64,000 bases of DNA, from assembly GCA_013368445.1 (NCBI GenBank), contig JAACJO010000009.1, positions 1,178,001 to 1,242,000 of the forward strand, written 5' to 3'. Positions 47,805-63,698 of this stretch are shown here, one piece after another (the stretch's first letter is position 1; every line of letters starts with the position of its first letter). The notes under the pieces are model-generated. The model ran no database searches, was not told where the DNA came from, and saw only the letters and a list, made by a program, of their open reading frames with translations. The translations under genes were made by a program, and so were the position numbers. Source of the stretch: Leucocoprinus leucothites. Its lineage: Eukaryota; Basidiomycota; Agaricomycetes; Agaricales; Agaricaceae.

Positions 47805-48439
47805 AATGCTCAGCCCACGTACAGGTTTTCGCATTAGCATTTGTCTTTAATCTCACGTCAACCTTTAGCCTCTCGAGTCTCGCAGCCGTGGATAGTTTAC
47901 TCTAGTTCCGACTTATGATGGGGCACGCATTTGCTGCTTAATGAAGTGTTTGACGATAGCGTGTTTTCTTGGTAATTACCGATCCTATGGGCGAGAGACT
48001 CGCACAACTTCTATATGCTAAATGCAAGGTTAGATCTCACCCGGCGAGGGATTCATCAAGGCGCTCTGAGATTTGTCGCTCTCAGCATTACTTGCATTTT
48101 GGCCGTGGTCACTACGCACTACGCTATTCCAAGCCTATTCTGTCGCTGAAGCCTCAAGGTGTGTGAGGGCCTGCTGATTAGTGTCTTTCTGAACAATTGG
48201 AAGTGGTGGCGTATGCTCCGAGATGCCCAGAGGTTTGTAGATACCAAAAACGGATGCGTTAAGAGCGTGGGAGTATAGCATCAAGCTTCTGCTGTTAGGG
48301 GTTCGCCGGGTGTATATGTGTTCGACAGGTCACCTACACGTCGCCATCTGTCACCAAGGTATATCTCGGGCGTTTTTAGCTCTCTTAATATTCTAACACC
48401 CCTTTCTCTCACTTTTTTCGCAGACTTCAGATAAAAGAG
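47805..48439. other. Intergenic, upstream of the TRIC-like gene
   Basis: A 65-codon frame at 47969-48166 is the only open stretch and has no resemblance. A pyrimidine tract (CTCTCACTTTTTTCGCAG) directly precedes the ATG at 48440; its final CAG could be an acceptor for a non-coding 5' exon. Confidence 0.35.
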
Positions 48440-49621
48440 ATGGCCAGTGTATTAGGACCGCTCGCGAACACGCTCAAGTATATCACAACTACCAAGGTCC
48501 ACCCCGCGTTTCCGTACCTTATTGGACCTACGGTCCATGCTGCTAGGTATGCAACATGCTTTATTCCCCTTGGACCAGTGTATCTGATGCTTTTCCTGAA
48601 AAGAATCTCAATAGCATTCCAGGCAAATGCCCGGAAATCTCCCGGCGCCCCATTGTCCTGGGGAACTTATATCGCTGGATATTTACTTATGGTCCGTCTA
48701 CATCTAGATCTCGTTTGTGGCACTCAAAATACTGATGTCCGCGCGTTGTCACCGACAGTGTTGGGGTGGCGGTCTACTTACTAATTTCATGCTCGGCCTT
48801 CCGCCACCAATGCTATACTCTTTCGGACCTTGGGTCAACTATCTCACTGTTCACTTTGTACTCACAGCTCTATTCACCTTCTTCCCCTCTGTAAGTCCCT
48901 CTTCCACTTCTCGCCCCTCAAAGAAATGACGAACCATTCACGTTACAGCTCCTCCATCCACCAACATTCGATACCGCTCTCTTCCCATTAGACGCCCTAG
49001 TCCGTACTACGGCTATCGTCGGCAGTGTATCCCTGCTTTCTCCCTCCTCGGCGTCTGCGAAGCAAATTAACCCTCTCTATGTTAACTCTCCCTTAACACA
49101 CATGATCATTGGCGCTCTGGCGTCTTCTGGTGGAGGCTTCCTTGCAGGTACTCTTGGTGCATGGACAAGCCAGTGGAGCTTTAGTACACCACCTTTGTTC
49201 AGAGCTGGTGTGGGTATGTGGGGTAGCCTGGATGTCTGGGGTGGTTCGTTCGTCGGTACGTTTTCACCTTAATAACGCGCTATCAAGCGCTAATACAGCT
49301 TAAACTGTTACAGCTGTGGTGTACGGTGTGGCAACAGACCATCCGGCATTCAAGACTTTCCTTCCAACACTCCTCAGAACACCTATCTTTTCTCAACTCA
49401 TCCAACTTGTTTACCCATTCTTGGATTCCAGCTTCGATGGACTAGCACCTCTGAAGCCGACTGAAGCGCGTGCCCTCGGAGGGTTGGTCCTGACCTTGTT
49501 GTTTGGGCTGAGAGTGTATAACGTTCACTGGTCTGGTGCTGTCGCTGCACCCAAGGGAAAGGCTGAGGGAAAGCAATCTAACAAGAGCGGGAAGAAAAGT
49601 GCTCCAACGAAAATTCAGTGA
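48440..49621 (+). CDS. TRIC-type trimeric intracellular cation channel
   Basis: Exons 48440-48691, 48759-48890, 48949-49255 and 49314-49621 join in phase. The protein has about seven hydrophobic segments: GPVYLMLFLKRISIAF, GTYIAGYLLM, CWGGGLLTNFMLGLPPPMLY, VHFVLTALFTFFPSLLHPPT, TAIVGSVSLLS, MIIGALASSGGGFLAGTLGA and LGGLVLTLLFGLRVYN, then a lysine-rich tail. The CWGGGLLTNFMLG.PP motif and the later A..GGG.L..TLG repeat match the two glycine-rich half-repeats of the TRIC channel family of ER/SR membranes, where the channel carries K+ counter-current during Ca2+ release. The basic C-terminal tail (KSGKKSAPTKIQ) faces the cytosol in the family. Identification is by motif and topology only. Confidence 0.65.
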
Positions 49622-50080
49622 AGAGTTAAGGTGGATAAATGTGTATATGACCGTATATGAGTGTCATGTTGTCATGCTTGCGTTTGTATGCTGTTGGTCA
49701 CGCCAGCAGCTTGTATTATCTATCGCTTTCTTGTTTAATATCCTTGTTTTATCTTGGTTTATCTGTTCAATGTGATCATCGGGTACCTGCTCTTACTTGT
49801 ATATTGTGTAGCACTTGATCTAGTTGCTAAATGATAAATGGTTGTCAACTACACAAGCTAAATCCAGCTCGAGTAATATGGAAGAAGAAATGCAGAATGC
49901 AGAACACAAGTATTGGTGCTGAGCGGCTGTATTCCCACGCTCCTCATCGGAGGATGCCATTTTCGGAAACACTGCGCTAACCCGAGCTTTCCAAATCCAA
50001 CCAAGCCAGCTGCCACTCCATCTATTAACCCCTCATCGGCAGCATCAGGTCTCTCCGCAACTCGACACCAAACATCAAGC
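49622..50080. other. Intergenic between TRIC-like gene and V-ATPase subunit E
   Basis: About 460 bp holding the 3' end of one plus-strand gene and the promoter of the next. The open frame crossing it at 49913-50200 is joined with exon 1 of subunit E, but the conserved start is at 50081. Confidence 0.4.
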
Positions 50081-51102
50081 ATGTCTACACGCGCATTAAA
50101 CGACGATGAAGTCCTCAGCGAGATGAATAAGATGGTATGCCATAGCCGCGCAATAGACATACGCCCTGATGATAATAACTCATATCTTCCCCCTACGTGA
50201 TCCGGGAATTTTGATACACTAGGTCGCATTCATCAACCAAGAGGCACGCGAGAAAGCACGCGAAATCCAAGTTAAAGCGGACGAAGAATTCGCCATCGAA
50301 AAGGTATTACATATCTCATTCGAAATAGGCGAACCGGTCGATACTAACGACGGCTGCCCACCCCAGGCCAGACTCGTAAAACAAGAACAACAATCCATCG
50401 ACGCTCAATACGAAAAGAAACGCAAGGGCGCAGAAGTCTCCCAGAAAATGTCCGTCCAAATCCTTTCATTCGACCAAACCTATAAGCTAACACTGCGTCA
50501 TCGCATGACTTTTAACAGCGCACAATCAACCCTTACGAACCGATCCCGTCTAAAACTTCTTCACAAGCGCGAAGAGCATCTCCAGGATCTCTTCTCAGTC
50601 GCCCGCACAGAGCTCGCACAACTTGCAAGCAAGGGATCTGATTCTGGCGCCTACACGCAGTTCTTGGAAGGCGTCATCGTTCAAGGATTCCTCCAGGTCA
50701 TGGAACCCAAGGTGCTCATCCACACTCGCACTCAAGATGCTGAAGTTGCAAAGCAAGCTGCAGAAGCCGCTTCACAGACTTATAATGACCTGACCGGGCT
50801 GAGTGTTGAGTTTGAGATCGTGCCTGACCTTGGTGAAGATGGGTGAGTCGTCCTTTGCTAGTTATGGTTTCGCAATTCTAATCACATTTATCTCCAAGTG
50901 CCGGTGGTGTCAAGCTCGTCAATGCGTCTCACCGTATCACGGTGGACAACACTCTTGATGAACGATTAAGGCTGCTAGAAGACAGGGTATGCCTCAATTA
51001 CCTCCGATTCATTCCTCCCCTGACTCCTCCCTCCGGCAGATGCTTCCCGAGATCAGGAGAGACCTCTTTGGAGCCAACGAGAATCGCAAGTTCTATACCT
51101 GA
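50081..51102 (+). CDS. VMA4: V-type proton ATPase subunit E
   Basis: Peripheral-stalk subunit of the V1 sector, which holds the catalytic head against rotation in vacuolar and endosomal proton pumps. Six exons: 50081-50134, 50223-50303, 50367-50449, 50519-50842, 50899-50986, 51040-51102, totalling 230 residues, the normal family length. The N-terminal helix is MSTRALNDDEVLSEMNKM and VAFINQEAREKAREIQVKAD, then FAIEKARLVKQEQQSIDAQY, IAQSTLTNRSRLKLL, the globular C-terminal part with GFLQVMEPKVLIHTRTQD, GVKLVNASHRITVDNTLDER and the end LPEIRRDLFGANENRKFYT. The intron-rich 5' end is usual for this gene in basidiomycetes. Complete, and expected to be essential for vacuole acidification. Confidence 0.96.
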
Positions 51103-51277
51103 TTACCCTCCCTGTAGACACTCGATGCATTTTCAATTCATTGATACCTATTCTTGCCTCAATTCACCCAGAGATGTGCACATGAGGACGCGATGCTATT
51201 TCCACTGAACATACGACATAACGACGAAAAAACAATCAAATCACAAAACACAAATTACAAGTTTACAATTACAACCA

Positions 51278-53743
51278 TTAATCTGTTCCTTCAGTCCTAA
51301 CGACGTCAGGATGCTCATCGGCCCAACCCCGGATACCCCTGATCGTAACAAGGAGTCTTCCCGAAGATTCCAATACTGGTACAGTGGTACAGTTGCAATC
51401 GATGAGCGACTTATGCATCTCCTTTGCAGACCCCAATAGGTCATCGACAGCCGATATCAACCCAGTCACCGTCGCAGATCCCAGAACTGCCTGGAGCGAC
51501 GACAAAACCGGTGGTAGCAAACCAGCCAGCAATGAGGCCACAGGTCCTGGAGCAGACGATCTTGATTCCAGCTCAACTGCACTCTTCACCACGGTCGTGA
51601 AAGCCTTGGCCAATCCTAAGTCAGAGAAGATGATAGAGGGAGAACTTGCGTTCCCGTCTCGGGCGACTTTTCTACCACCGGCGTTCAACAGACTCAAGAT
51701 CCCATTCAGCGTGCCCGATAAACCTGGACCGAGCCCATCAATCGTCATATTTGCCGAAACACCTCCAAGTCCGAGGTGATGCAAATATTCGTCTAAGATT
51801 ACAACTACTGGGGTTCCCTCGGGTCGTCGAAGTGTATTTGTCGTAGATGCATGCAAAGCAAGAGGTGGCACTGGGGCGGGTTCCATTGCCGGCATAGGGA
51901 ACGGCATCTCTATCTTCTCACTGGGCGAATAGTCTTCACAAGATGCCTTGATGACTATCGCAGTCTTGACCACCAGCGATAACTGATCGACAAGGCTACT
52001 ACAATCCCTGTATTTAGAGAGGGCCATTCGAGCACCGGTCGACGTAAGAACGACGAGGTCAAGATTGTCGGAAAGTCCAGAGATATCCGTCGACGTCATC
52101 AATCCGAGGGTAGCCAGAGAGACGGGAGCGAGAGTGGCCAGCTTGGAAGAACGCTGGGCCTTTAATGAAGTAAGAGAATTGAGGTCTCCTAGCCTGAGGA
52201 CGAGGCCAACGAGAGCTTCCACTTGTTTGATCAGAGAATCAATTCCTAGACCACGAACCGTTTCTTGTCGGCGTTTACTATCCTGGCCGGCCGAATGGAT
52301 ATCCGAAAGATCATGAAAACCACTGTCCGCCTTGCCGGCTTTAATCGAAGTTTCAACACTACTTATGCCCAGATCAGCCAACAACTGGAACAGAGAAATC
52401 GTGATCGGAGCTTCTGAGCTGGAACCAGAAGAGGCATGTACACCAGCCGAGGAGCAGTACCAGCCGAGAATATCAGTGGTCAAGTCGATGAAAACTCCCA
52501 TGTCCGCCCTAATCCCATCAAGGCTATGGTCCTCGGCGTATTCGCAATCTGATAGCTTGTCATCAGCCCCTTGAGCGAGGATCAAGAGTTCCGTGGTGGA
52601 ATTGAAGAAGGATCCAACGGTGCGAGACACGAAGAGTTTTGTGGTAATTCGCGTAATTCTATCAGCAGAGGTGAGAACCATAGATGTTCGCGGAGTCGTC
52701 AAGTTCTTGCGCAAAATATCCGAGTGATTACGAAGGCTGCTCAGCGCTCTCATGAGATTGGCCAGGTCGATGATAATATGGATATCGAGTGTTGCACCGT
52801 CACCGCCCACGTCTCGCGCTGTAGCATGCATCATTCGAGGGGATAGGGTTTTGGTTTTCCGAACACAAGTGCCTCCCCCGGCAGAGGGGATCCAGCCAGT
52901 AACACACGATTTGACAACACATCGACCGTGGATGCAAGAGCCATTCTCAGCGTTTGGAATGTGGCGGCAACCGGCGGCGATGGACCCTTCACTGCCCGAA
53001 GACCTGAAGCATGCGGTACCGGCCCTAGAATCGGGTTTTGACGCATACAGCGCACATCCCTAAAGCAACAGTCAGTTTTGATCTATAGCAAAATGCTTGT
53101 GAGTCCTACGGTAGAAGTATTTCCGCAATTTTCGCAAGGATCGGCGCCATGGGTATAACCACCGCTATTGGGTATCTCACAGCTGTTCGAGTCGCCGCAT
53201 ACATGGGCGTCAGGCGGTTGGGTGCACTCTCGCCTGCTGGGCGATGTCTTGATCTAACGAAAAGTTAATAAATCACGAAGATGTGAGGCGTTTACACTTG
53301 ACATACGAGAACTTCTAAATATTCCTTCAATGTACCTCGCCCGACGAGGCTCGCCAGAACGACCATACTAGTGTCGGAATCCAGGTATAAATCAAGGTCC
53401 TGTCATTATTGAGCCGCATATACCCATAAAATATAATATGAGCCACCTTCATGCAGAGACAGAGTTGCGAATCCAGAGTCAGGATACTGTTTGGAAACTT
53501 GAAGCCCACAAGTGGCTCCAGTTCTGTGAGAAGCCTGGTGTCGACAGAGGCGCATGTATCGACCAAAGCTCGTGAAGACAGAAGGCGGCGAGAAGAGATA
53601 TCTGCTGGCTGGGGACCAGGCTTGAATGGGTTGTTTGCTTGGCGGGAGATTGCCTGAGGGTGTATCGCGAAGGCGTCGGGAATCGCTGCAATAAAAACAA
53701 GGGGTGCATATAGCACAGACGGAAGCGCCCTAAGGAGGCGCAT
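51278..53743 (-). CDS. Secreted cysteine-rich protein with CPL1-like module and long C-terminal region
   Basis: ATG 53743 begins a signal peptide (MRLLRALPSVLYAPLVFIAA). Exons then give DTRLLTELEPLVGFKFP, DLDLYLDSDTSMVVLASLVG, CTQPPDAHVCGDSNSCEIPN, GADPCENCGNTST, and GCRHIPNAENGSC followed by IHGRCVVKSCVTGWIPSAGG with a final TC. The C-x-IP-x(5)-C-x(2)-G-x-C-x(3)-S-C-x-GW pattern resembles the CPL1-like domain of secreted basidiomycete proteins. From about residue 230 a 500-residue region follows, rich in Ser, Leu and Ala, with amphipathic helices (LGGVSANMTIDGLGPGLSGT, FTTVVKSAVELESRSSAPGP) and a final CNC pair; no domain recognised there. The large antisense frames across it are shadows. 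Likely an extracellular or cell-wall protein; function unknown. Confidence 0.6.
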
Positions 53744-55969
53744 GGTGAGATAGAGGAGACAGGTTCTAAGGTCTTAAAAGTTGGAGGTAAAGAAACGCTC
53801 TACCGCGTCGCCCTTGAATATATATGCCTGCTCTTGATATGGTCACGCACAATATTATCCATTTTGGGGCATACACTTTCCGTTTTGGGTGACGGTGTTT
53901 CGGCCGTATCGGCTGACGCTTCCTATTTATGTCTTATCACAACTATTACGCCAGAGTCCACGACGTAGACAAATGACTCAAATGTCTCACAAGTTTACTT
54001 CAAGAGACATGAGCAAGCCAGGATTTTCCAACTCGAATATCCAGGAGGGAGTCGTCTCTCTTAGAAGCCAACTGAAAGAGTTTGAAAGGAAGACAGCGTC
54101 CAGCCTTTCTCGAGGGAGCGCGGGTATATGGGATAATCACTAAACTGCACGAGTGATTCAGTGATCCAGACGTATCATTGTAGCAATACCATGCCAATTG
54201 AGGCAATTCTTTAGATTATGTCTCAATAAGCTTATAATCTATGATTAAAATATACTTGGTGCGGTTTCAATGATAATATAATATCATCATCGGACCCCCT
54301 CTGGTGCAGTTAACCAGATCCCTTCAGAAGATCTGACTGCCTTCTCCGCGAATGCATTAATCTAATGATAGCCTTTATTTTGGGTTTGGTTCAGCCAGCA
54401 TACCAAATCGAAGCAATCGAACCCGGCCCATGAGTCGAGCATCTGGCTAGTATTCATTAATTACACATTCTCTTGGTAGTTCATGTCTTTGTTTATGAGT
54501 CGACTGATTCAAGCTGGCGGTTAAAGTTTCCGAATCGGAGGAGGGGGTAGGATGCCGAGGTATCGGAGGCCCGCTCAGGGATAAGCCATAACAGCAGCCT
54601 CCGAGAAACGGAAATTGAACAAGAACTCTAATCCTATTGAAATCCTATGGTAGGCTCTCGAGTGAACCAGCAACAAATATGAGCCGTTCGCCTGTGCGAA
54701 GAAATCCGGTAGGATTTCAGCTGACCCTGCAATCCCAGCCACCTTCATAAACAGTTCACGGGCCATAGTTTTATTTCATTCGACCCGGTCAGAGTCTGCA
54801 TGGCTGGGAAAGATATTGCTAAGAGTCGACTTTGTTCCTATATGGCCACAGAATGAGCCCAAAAAAATTGCGCCCATCAGGGGTAAAAAAGATCTGGAAA
54901 AACGAATAACTTCGTCGGAGGGAAGGGCCAGTTCGGTTGGTATCAGAGCCAGAGAGCTACCTCTATATTCCGTGTCGATCAACGACAAGCGAAAGCGACC
55001 TCGCGGGGGCCTCGGTGGTAGATACTTCAACGCTCGAAGGGGTATCGGGTAAAGGTGTTGCCACAACTAGTGCCAGCGCGATCTCCAGCGCGATTTTCGG
55101 GCGAAAAAAGTTTGAATACAATAGTCGATCAGCTCAGTTGAAGCCAGCATCAATACACTCGCCAAGAGTGGATCATCACGACGTAGTCATTTCACGAGAA
55201 ACAAGATATCAGTTCCAGGATCTCGTTGCCTCTTCCCCGTCGGATGTGGGCCGATTATGAACCGCTACGAGCCCAGTTCGCAAACAGAGAAAGGGGGTGT
55301 AGACAAGGAAGAGTAGTTCGAAGTAATTACAGAATATACCAGAGGTATTTTCGACTGAATTCGTTCATCCATTCCTCCGCAGAAGAGAAGATTGGTTATT
55401 CGGCAATCGTGGATGCGGGGTAACGGCAAGAAAATAAAGGGCATCAAATCATCCTTGATACTTGCGCCTGGTAGTCGACAGTCAAGTCAGTTGTATTCAA
55501 CGATATTTACCCTCATTCGTGAGTTTCTAGACTAATTCCGTGAGCTCAGTTAGATGAAGGGGAATTTGGAACAGGCTGGAGCTGTACCTAGAAGCCATTC
55601 GTGTCCCAGCGCTTCTAATTGCTGTCTATTATCAGAATTAGTCACCCGAGGGTTGTCCAGTGGAAGATATGAGCCCGACGCAGCTTGTTAGTAGGTCTGT
55701 GCCGACTTGACCGAGAGTGTACTATGGAGATAGCGAAACTAGGGTCGCCTCCGATCGCTCTCGTTTCAGACTCCGCTCAGTTTGGGACGCCCACTGTTGA
55801 ACTCCGAAGAGACCCAGAAACTTGCTTTTGACTCGAGGAAATAAGCTGAGAAAATCGGTGCAGCAGTGGCAAGTAACTTGGAAAACCTTGTTAAAATCTA
55901 AACGAACAGATGCATGCTACGGCAAAATACAAAAAAATCCCTCTTCCACTCCTGTAGATGTCCAATAGA
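53744..55969. other. Intergenic, retroelement-degraded
   Basis: About 2.2 kb with no supported gene. Plus-strand frame 53889-54143 and minus-strand frame 54776-55066 lack homology. A tRNA-primer-binding-like site is at 54938-54952, and the purine-rich, stop-laden sequence after it could be decayed LTR-element DNA. The first few hundred bases serve as promoter of the CPL1-like gene and the last as 3' flank of AROM. Confidence 0.4.
54938..54952 (+). repeat. LTR-retrotransposon primer-binding-site-like sequence
   Basis: TGGTATCAGAGCCAG is the complement of the 3' end (with CCA) of an initiator-methionine-type tRNA, as used by many copia/gypsy elements as minus-strand primer site. No flanking LTR pair or gag/pol frame could be recognised, so this is a relic or a chance match. 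Confidence 0.4.
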
Positions 55970-61015
<5,046 letters not shown>

Positions 61016-61459
61016 TTCTTGGAAAGAGATATGGGGACGGTAGGATGTTTTTGAGGGCAAGACTTCTCGTCCATCCTTTTGTAGCGGACATGATGAAGGT
61101 TAGTACCCGAAGTCACGTGGGAAAATTATCCTCCTCATCTCCGAATTTACCTCCGGTGATCCTGGCTTAGATCCCAATCAGTCCGATGAAGCATTCCTCC
61201 TGCCCATATATCCAGCAACTCAAAAGCCCTTTGTGGCATATCGTAACCTATCGGGGCGCGAAGCATCATACAACGGGTAACTAAATCCAGTCAAACCTGA
61301 CACCAGTAGCAAGAGAAGCATTCATTGAGTCAAGGCGGGACCCAAGTTTACACTTTCGTTCAATCTGCTTTATTTTTAAGCCTTGTAAGTATGATCTAAT
61401 CCAAGCTTTGCCGCCGTCGACGACGGCTTGGGTATATTTATGGGGCATTTTTACCTCGA
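61016..61459. other. Intergenic between ribose-5-phosphate isomerase and AROM
   Basis: The 3' flank of the isomerase gene and the promoter of AROM, both on the minus strand. An unspliced frame of the isomerase runs into it to 61281 but is excluded because the conserved C-terminus ends at 61460. Confidence 0.4.
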
Positions 61460-62695
61460 CTACGCTGTCACCTGCGATGTTGTGCCATCTTCCCGCCGAA
61501 CGGTGACAGTCCCGTCCTGTTTCTAGCATGAGCGGGTTTACTCTGTATTCATTTATCTCCGCACCTGGTTTCCAAAGTATGCAGCCTTGGCCAATCCGCA
61601 GAATAATCCTACTTCGACCACGCCAGTGAGGAGTTTGATTTGTGTCAGGATCTATATTGATCAATGAGCAACTGTGGCATTTCGACAAGAGGGCCGGCGC
61701 ACTTTGGAAGGATCTTGCATCTTCTCTTGATCAAAGGGGGCATCAATGACGAAGTTACCATTATCAGTGACAACAGGTCCGGCTATAGAGATGATGACAG
61801 TCACAACTCTGGGTAGGCCTTTCATCTGAGCGTTCTTACCTTTCTTGATGGCCATGCGGAGTGTCGCATTTGGCGAGCCCAGGACATCTCTCAACTGTCG
61901 CAGTACCTTGGCATATGCAAAGGGAACAACTTCGACTGGAACACCAGGCGCCCACTAAGGTCGAATGAGATGAATGAACAGAGTAGGTCAACGAGGGGAC
62001 ACACGTTTGTACCAAGGAGCTCCGCGTTCTTCCGGTAATCGGCGACAACAATGAATCTAAAGATGTTAGAATCAAATATGAAACCAGAGAAGCCGAATTA
62101 ACAACACACGTTTTGGCAGCCTCAGCCAGAACCTTTTCGCGCAGATGGCAAGCACCTCCCCCTTTTATACAGTTGAGATTTGAATCTACCCTATTCAGAG
62201 TGAGCGAGTAGGAGATCGGGAATATAGGATACCTACTCGTCAGCACCGTCGATGGTAACGTCTATGGAAGGATATTCATCGACGTCGCCAAGATTAAGAC
62301 TAGCCTCAACAATTAATTGCTTCGACTGGAACCCTAGCTTCTATTGAGCTCCTTGTCGGACAGGTAAAATTGAAGGGCACGTACCAGTAGGGATGAAGAC
62401 GCGCTTTTTGTTTGCCTCAACACCTTGTTGTACAATTCTTTCAACGACGTAGGGGACAGTCGATCCTAGAGCATAATCACTCCTACTAAGTATCCCGGGG
62501 TTTTTCCGCGCGGACTGAAGGGACATACCGGAGCCGATACCAATAATCTTAAAACGATGACCTCAGGATCCATTCAGCACATTTGAGAAAGAAGCTCACA
62601 GTATGTTCTGGCTTAACGTGATGATCAACAGCAGTATAAGCAGCAAGTCTTTTGGAGGCTTCAATCGGGCTGAGAGCCGCTGCGAGTGATGACAT
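61460..62695 (-). CDS. RKI1: Ribose-5-phosphate isomerase A
   Basis: Interconverts ribose-5-phosphate and ribulose-5-phosphate in the non-oxidative pentose phosphate pathway; cytosolic. Exons give MSSLAAALSPIEASKRLAAY from 62695, the substrate loop IIGIGSG then STVPYVVERI, RVFIPTG and FQSKQLIVEA, the catalytic DVTIDGADEVDSNLNCIKGG (Asp-Gly-Ala-Asp and Lys-Gly-Gly motifs), REKVLAEAAKT, FIVVADYRKNAELLG, WAPGVPVEVVPFAY, VTDNGNFVIDAPF, IKLLTGVVEVGLFCGLAKAA. The last splice (GTGCGG donor at about 61564) joins FGNQ to DGTVTVRREDGTTSQVTA with TAG 61460-61462. About ten exons, several very short. Runs in the same direction as AROM, 444 bp upstream of it. Confidence 0.93.
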
Positions 62696-63080
62696 TTGTG
62701 ATGAGTTATGGAGGACGGATAATGGGCGGAAACTTACCTTGTGCGACGGTCTGACTACTAAGACCGTTGTCGGGCATGGGGTTCAAGTTTTCAAGTTAAA
62801 TGAACGCGCGCGGTGTGGTTATAACGGTTCGAAAGCAGGCAGGATGATCGTGATGGTCAGAGACGACAGTCGGAATGTTAAATGCCTATGAGATGACCTC
62901 AGGCCAGCAAAGAAGCACAAATCGGACATACAGAGGCTCAGTTGACTTCGGTGACAGGGACATTCGCGTAAGGAATCGAAGAGGGGTAGTCGAGAATAGT
63001 GTTCGGCTGCTCATACCTATTTGGTATTGCGGAGAAATGATAGCAGCTACTCCGGCCCATCCTTCTTCCTGACACCCATT
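62696..63080. promoter_or_regulatory. Divergent promoter of ribose-5-phosphate isomerase and TFB5
   Basis: 385 bp shared by two divergent housekeeping genes. No TATA box on either side, in keeping with constitutive expression. The frames crossing it (62652-62891, 62875-63072) are not conserved. Confidence 0.45.
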
Positions 63081-63444
63081 ATGCGTGCAATTAAAGGTCA
63101 GATTCGCTTCGCCTTGTCCTAATGGAAAGACTCACCTCGCCCCTCACGTAAAATGGACTAGGTGTCTTGCTGGTCTGGTACGTGGTTCTCGTGCTAGAGT
63201 CAGTGGGAAGGATGACTAATAACCCCAACAGCGACCCGGCCGTGAAGCAGATTCTACTGTCCATGAATGAGAAGCAGAGCTTCATCATTGAAGACCTCGA
63301 TGACCACCATCTGGTTATCAAGGCAGACGAGGAATATCGCGTGCGACGAGAGTTGGAGACTGAGGTGAGGAGTTGCTTCCACTGACACATAGGCAGTACT
63401 GACGCCAGTTTCAGCTCGAGAAGAATACTTATAGTTTGGACTGA
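63081..63444 (+). CDS. TFB5: TFIIH core subunit Tfb5
   Basis: Small nuclear protein that binds and stabilises the Tfb2/p52 subunit of TFIIH, needed for nucleotide-excision repair and transcription initiation. Four exons, 63081-63096 (16 nt), 63162-63177 (16 nt), 63232-63364 and 63415-63444, give 64 residues, normal for the family. The protein starts MRAIKGVLLVCDPAVKQILL and continues NEKQSFIIEDLDDHHLVIKA and VRRELETELEKNTYSLD. The first 11 residues come from two micro-exons that only make sense when spliced, and the resulting text matches the family closely. Stop TGA at 63442-63444. Confidence 0.93.
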
Positions 63445-63698
63445 TTGAGTCCTGCCCAGACTTCAGTATACTACAAGATAATTCTACAAAATTAACTTGC
63501 ACCGTGAAAATTCTTCGTTCCAATTGGCCAACGTCTAAGACGAACAAGCAGGCAAACAAGTAAATATACTTAAATTCGGCAGATACTATCTTACAAGAGG
63601 ATACAAGGTCATCGTTCGGCCTAGTGCCTGATCTATCCTATCAGGAGACTGCAGAGATACCGGTATGGCAGAAAGGTTACGCTGCAACATTTTTACCT

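Noticed and set aside
51384..52846. Plus-strand frames overlapping the CPL1-like gene
   Set aside because: The minus strand has one 518-codon frame continuous with signal-peptide and cysteine exons; the plus frames are fragmented shadows.
61016..61060. Upstream ATG of AROM at 61060
   Set aside because: The added residues do not resemble AROM, which typically begins directly before the KVSILGK block.
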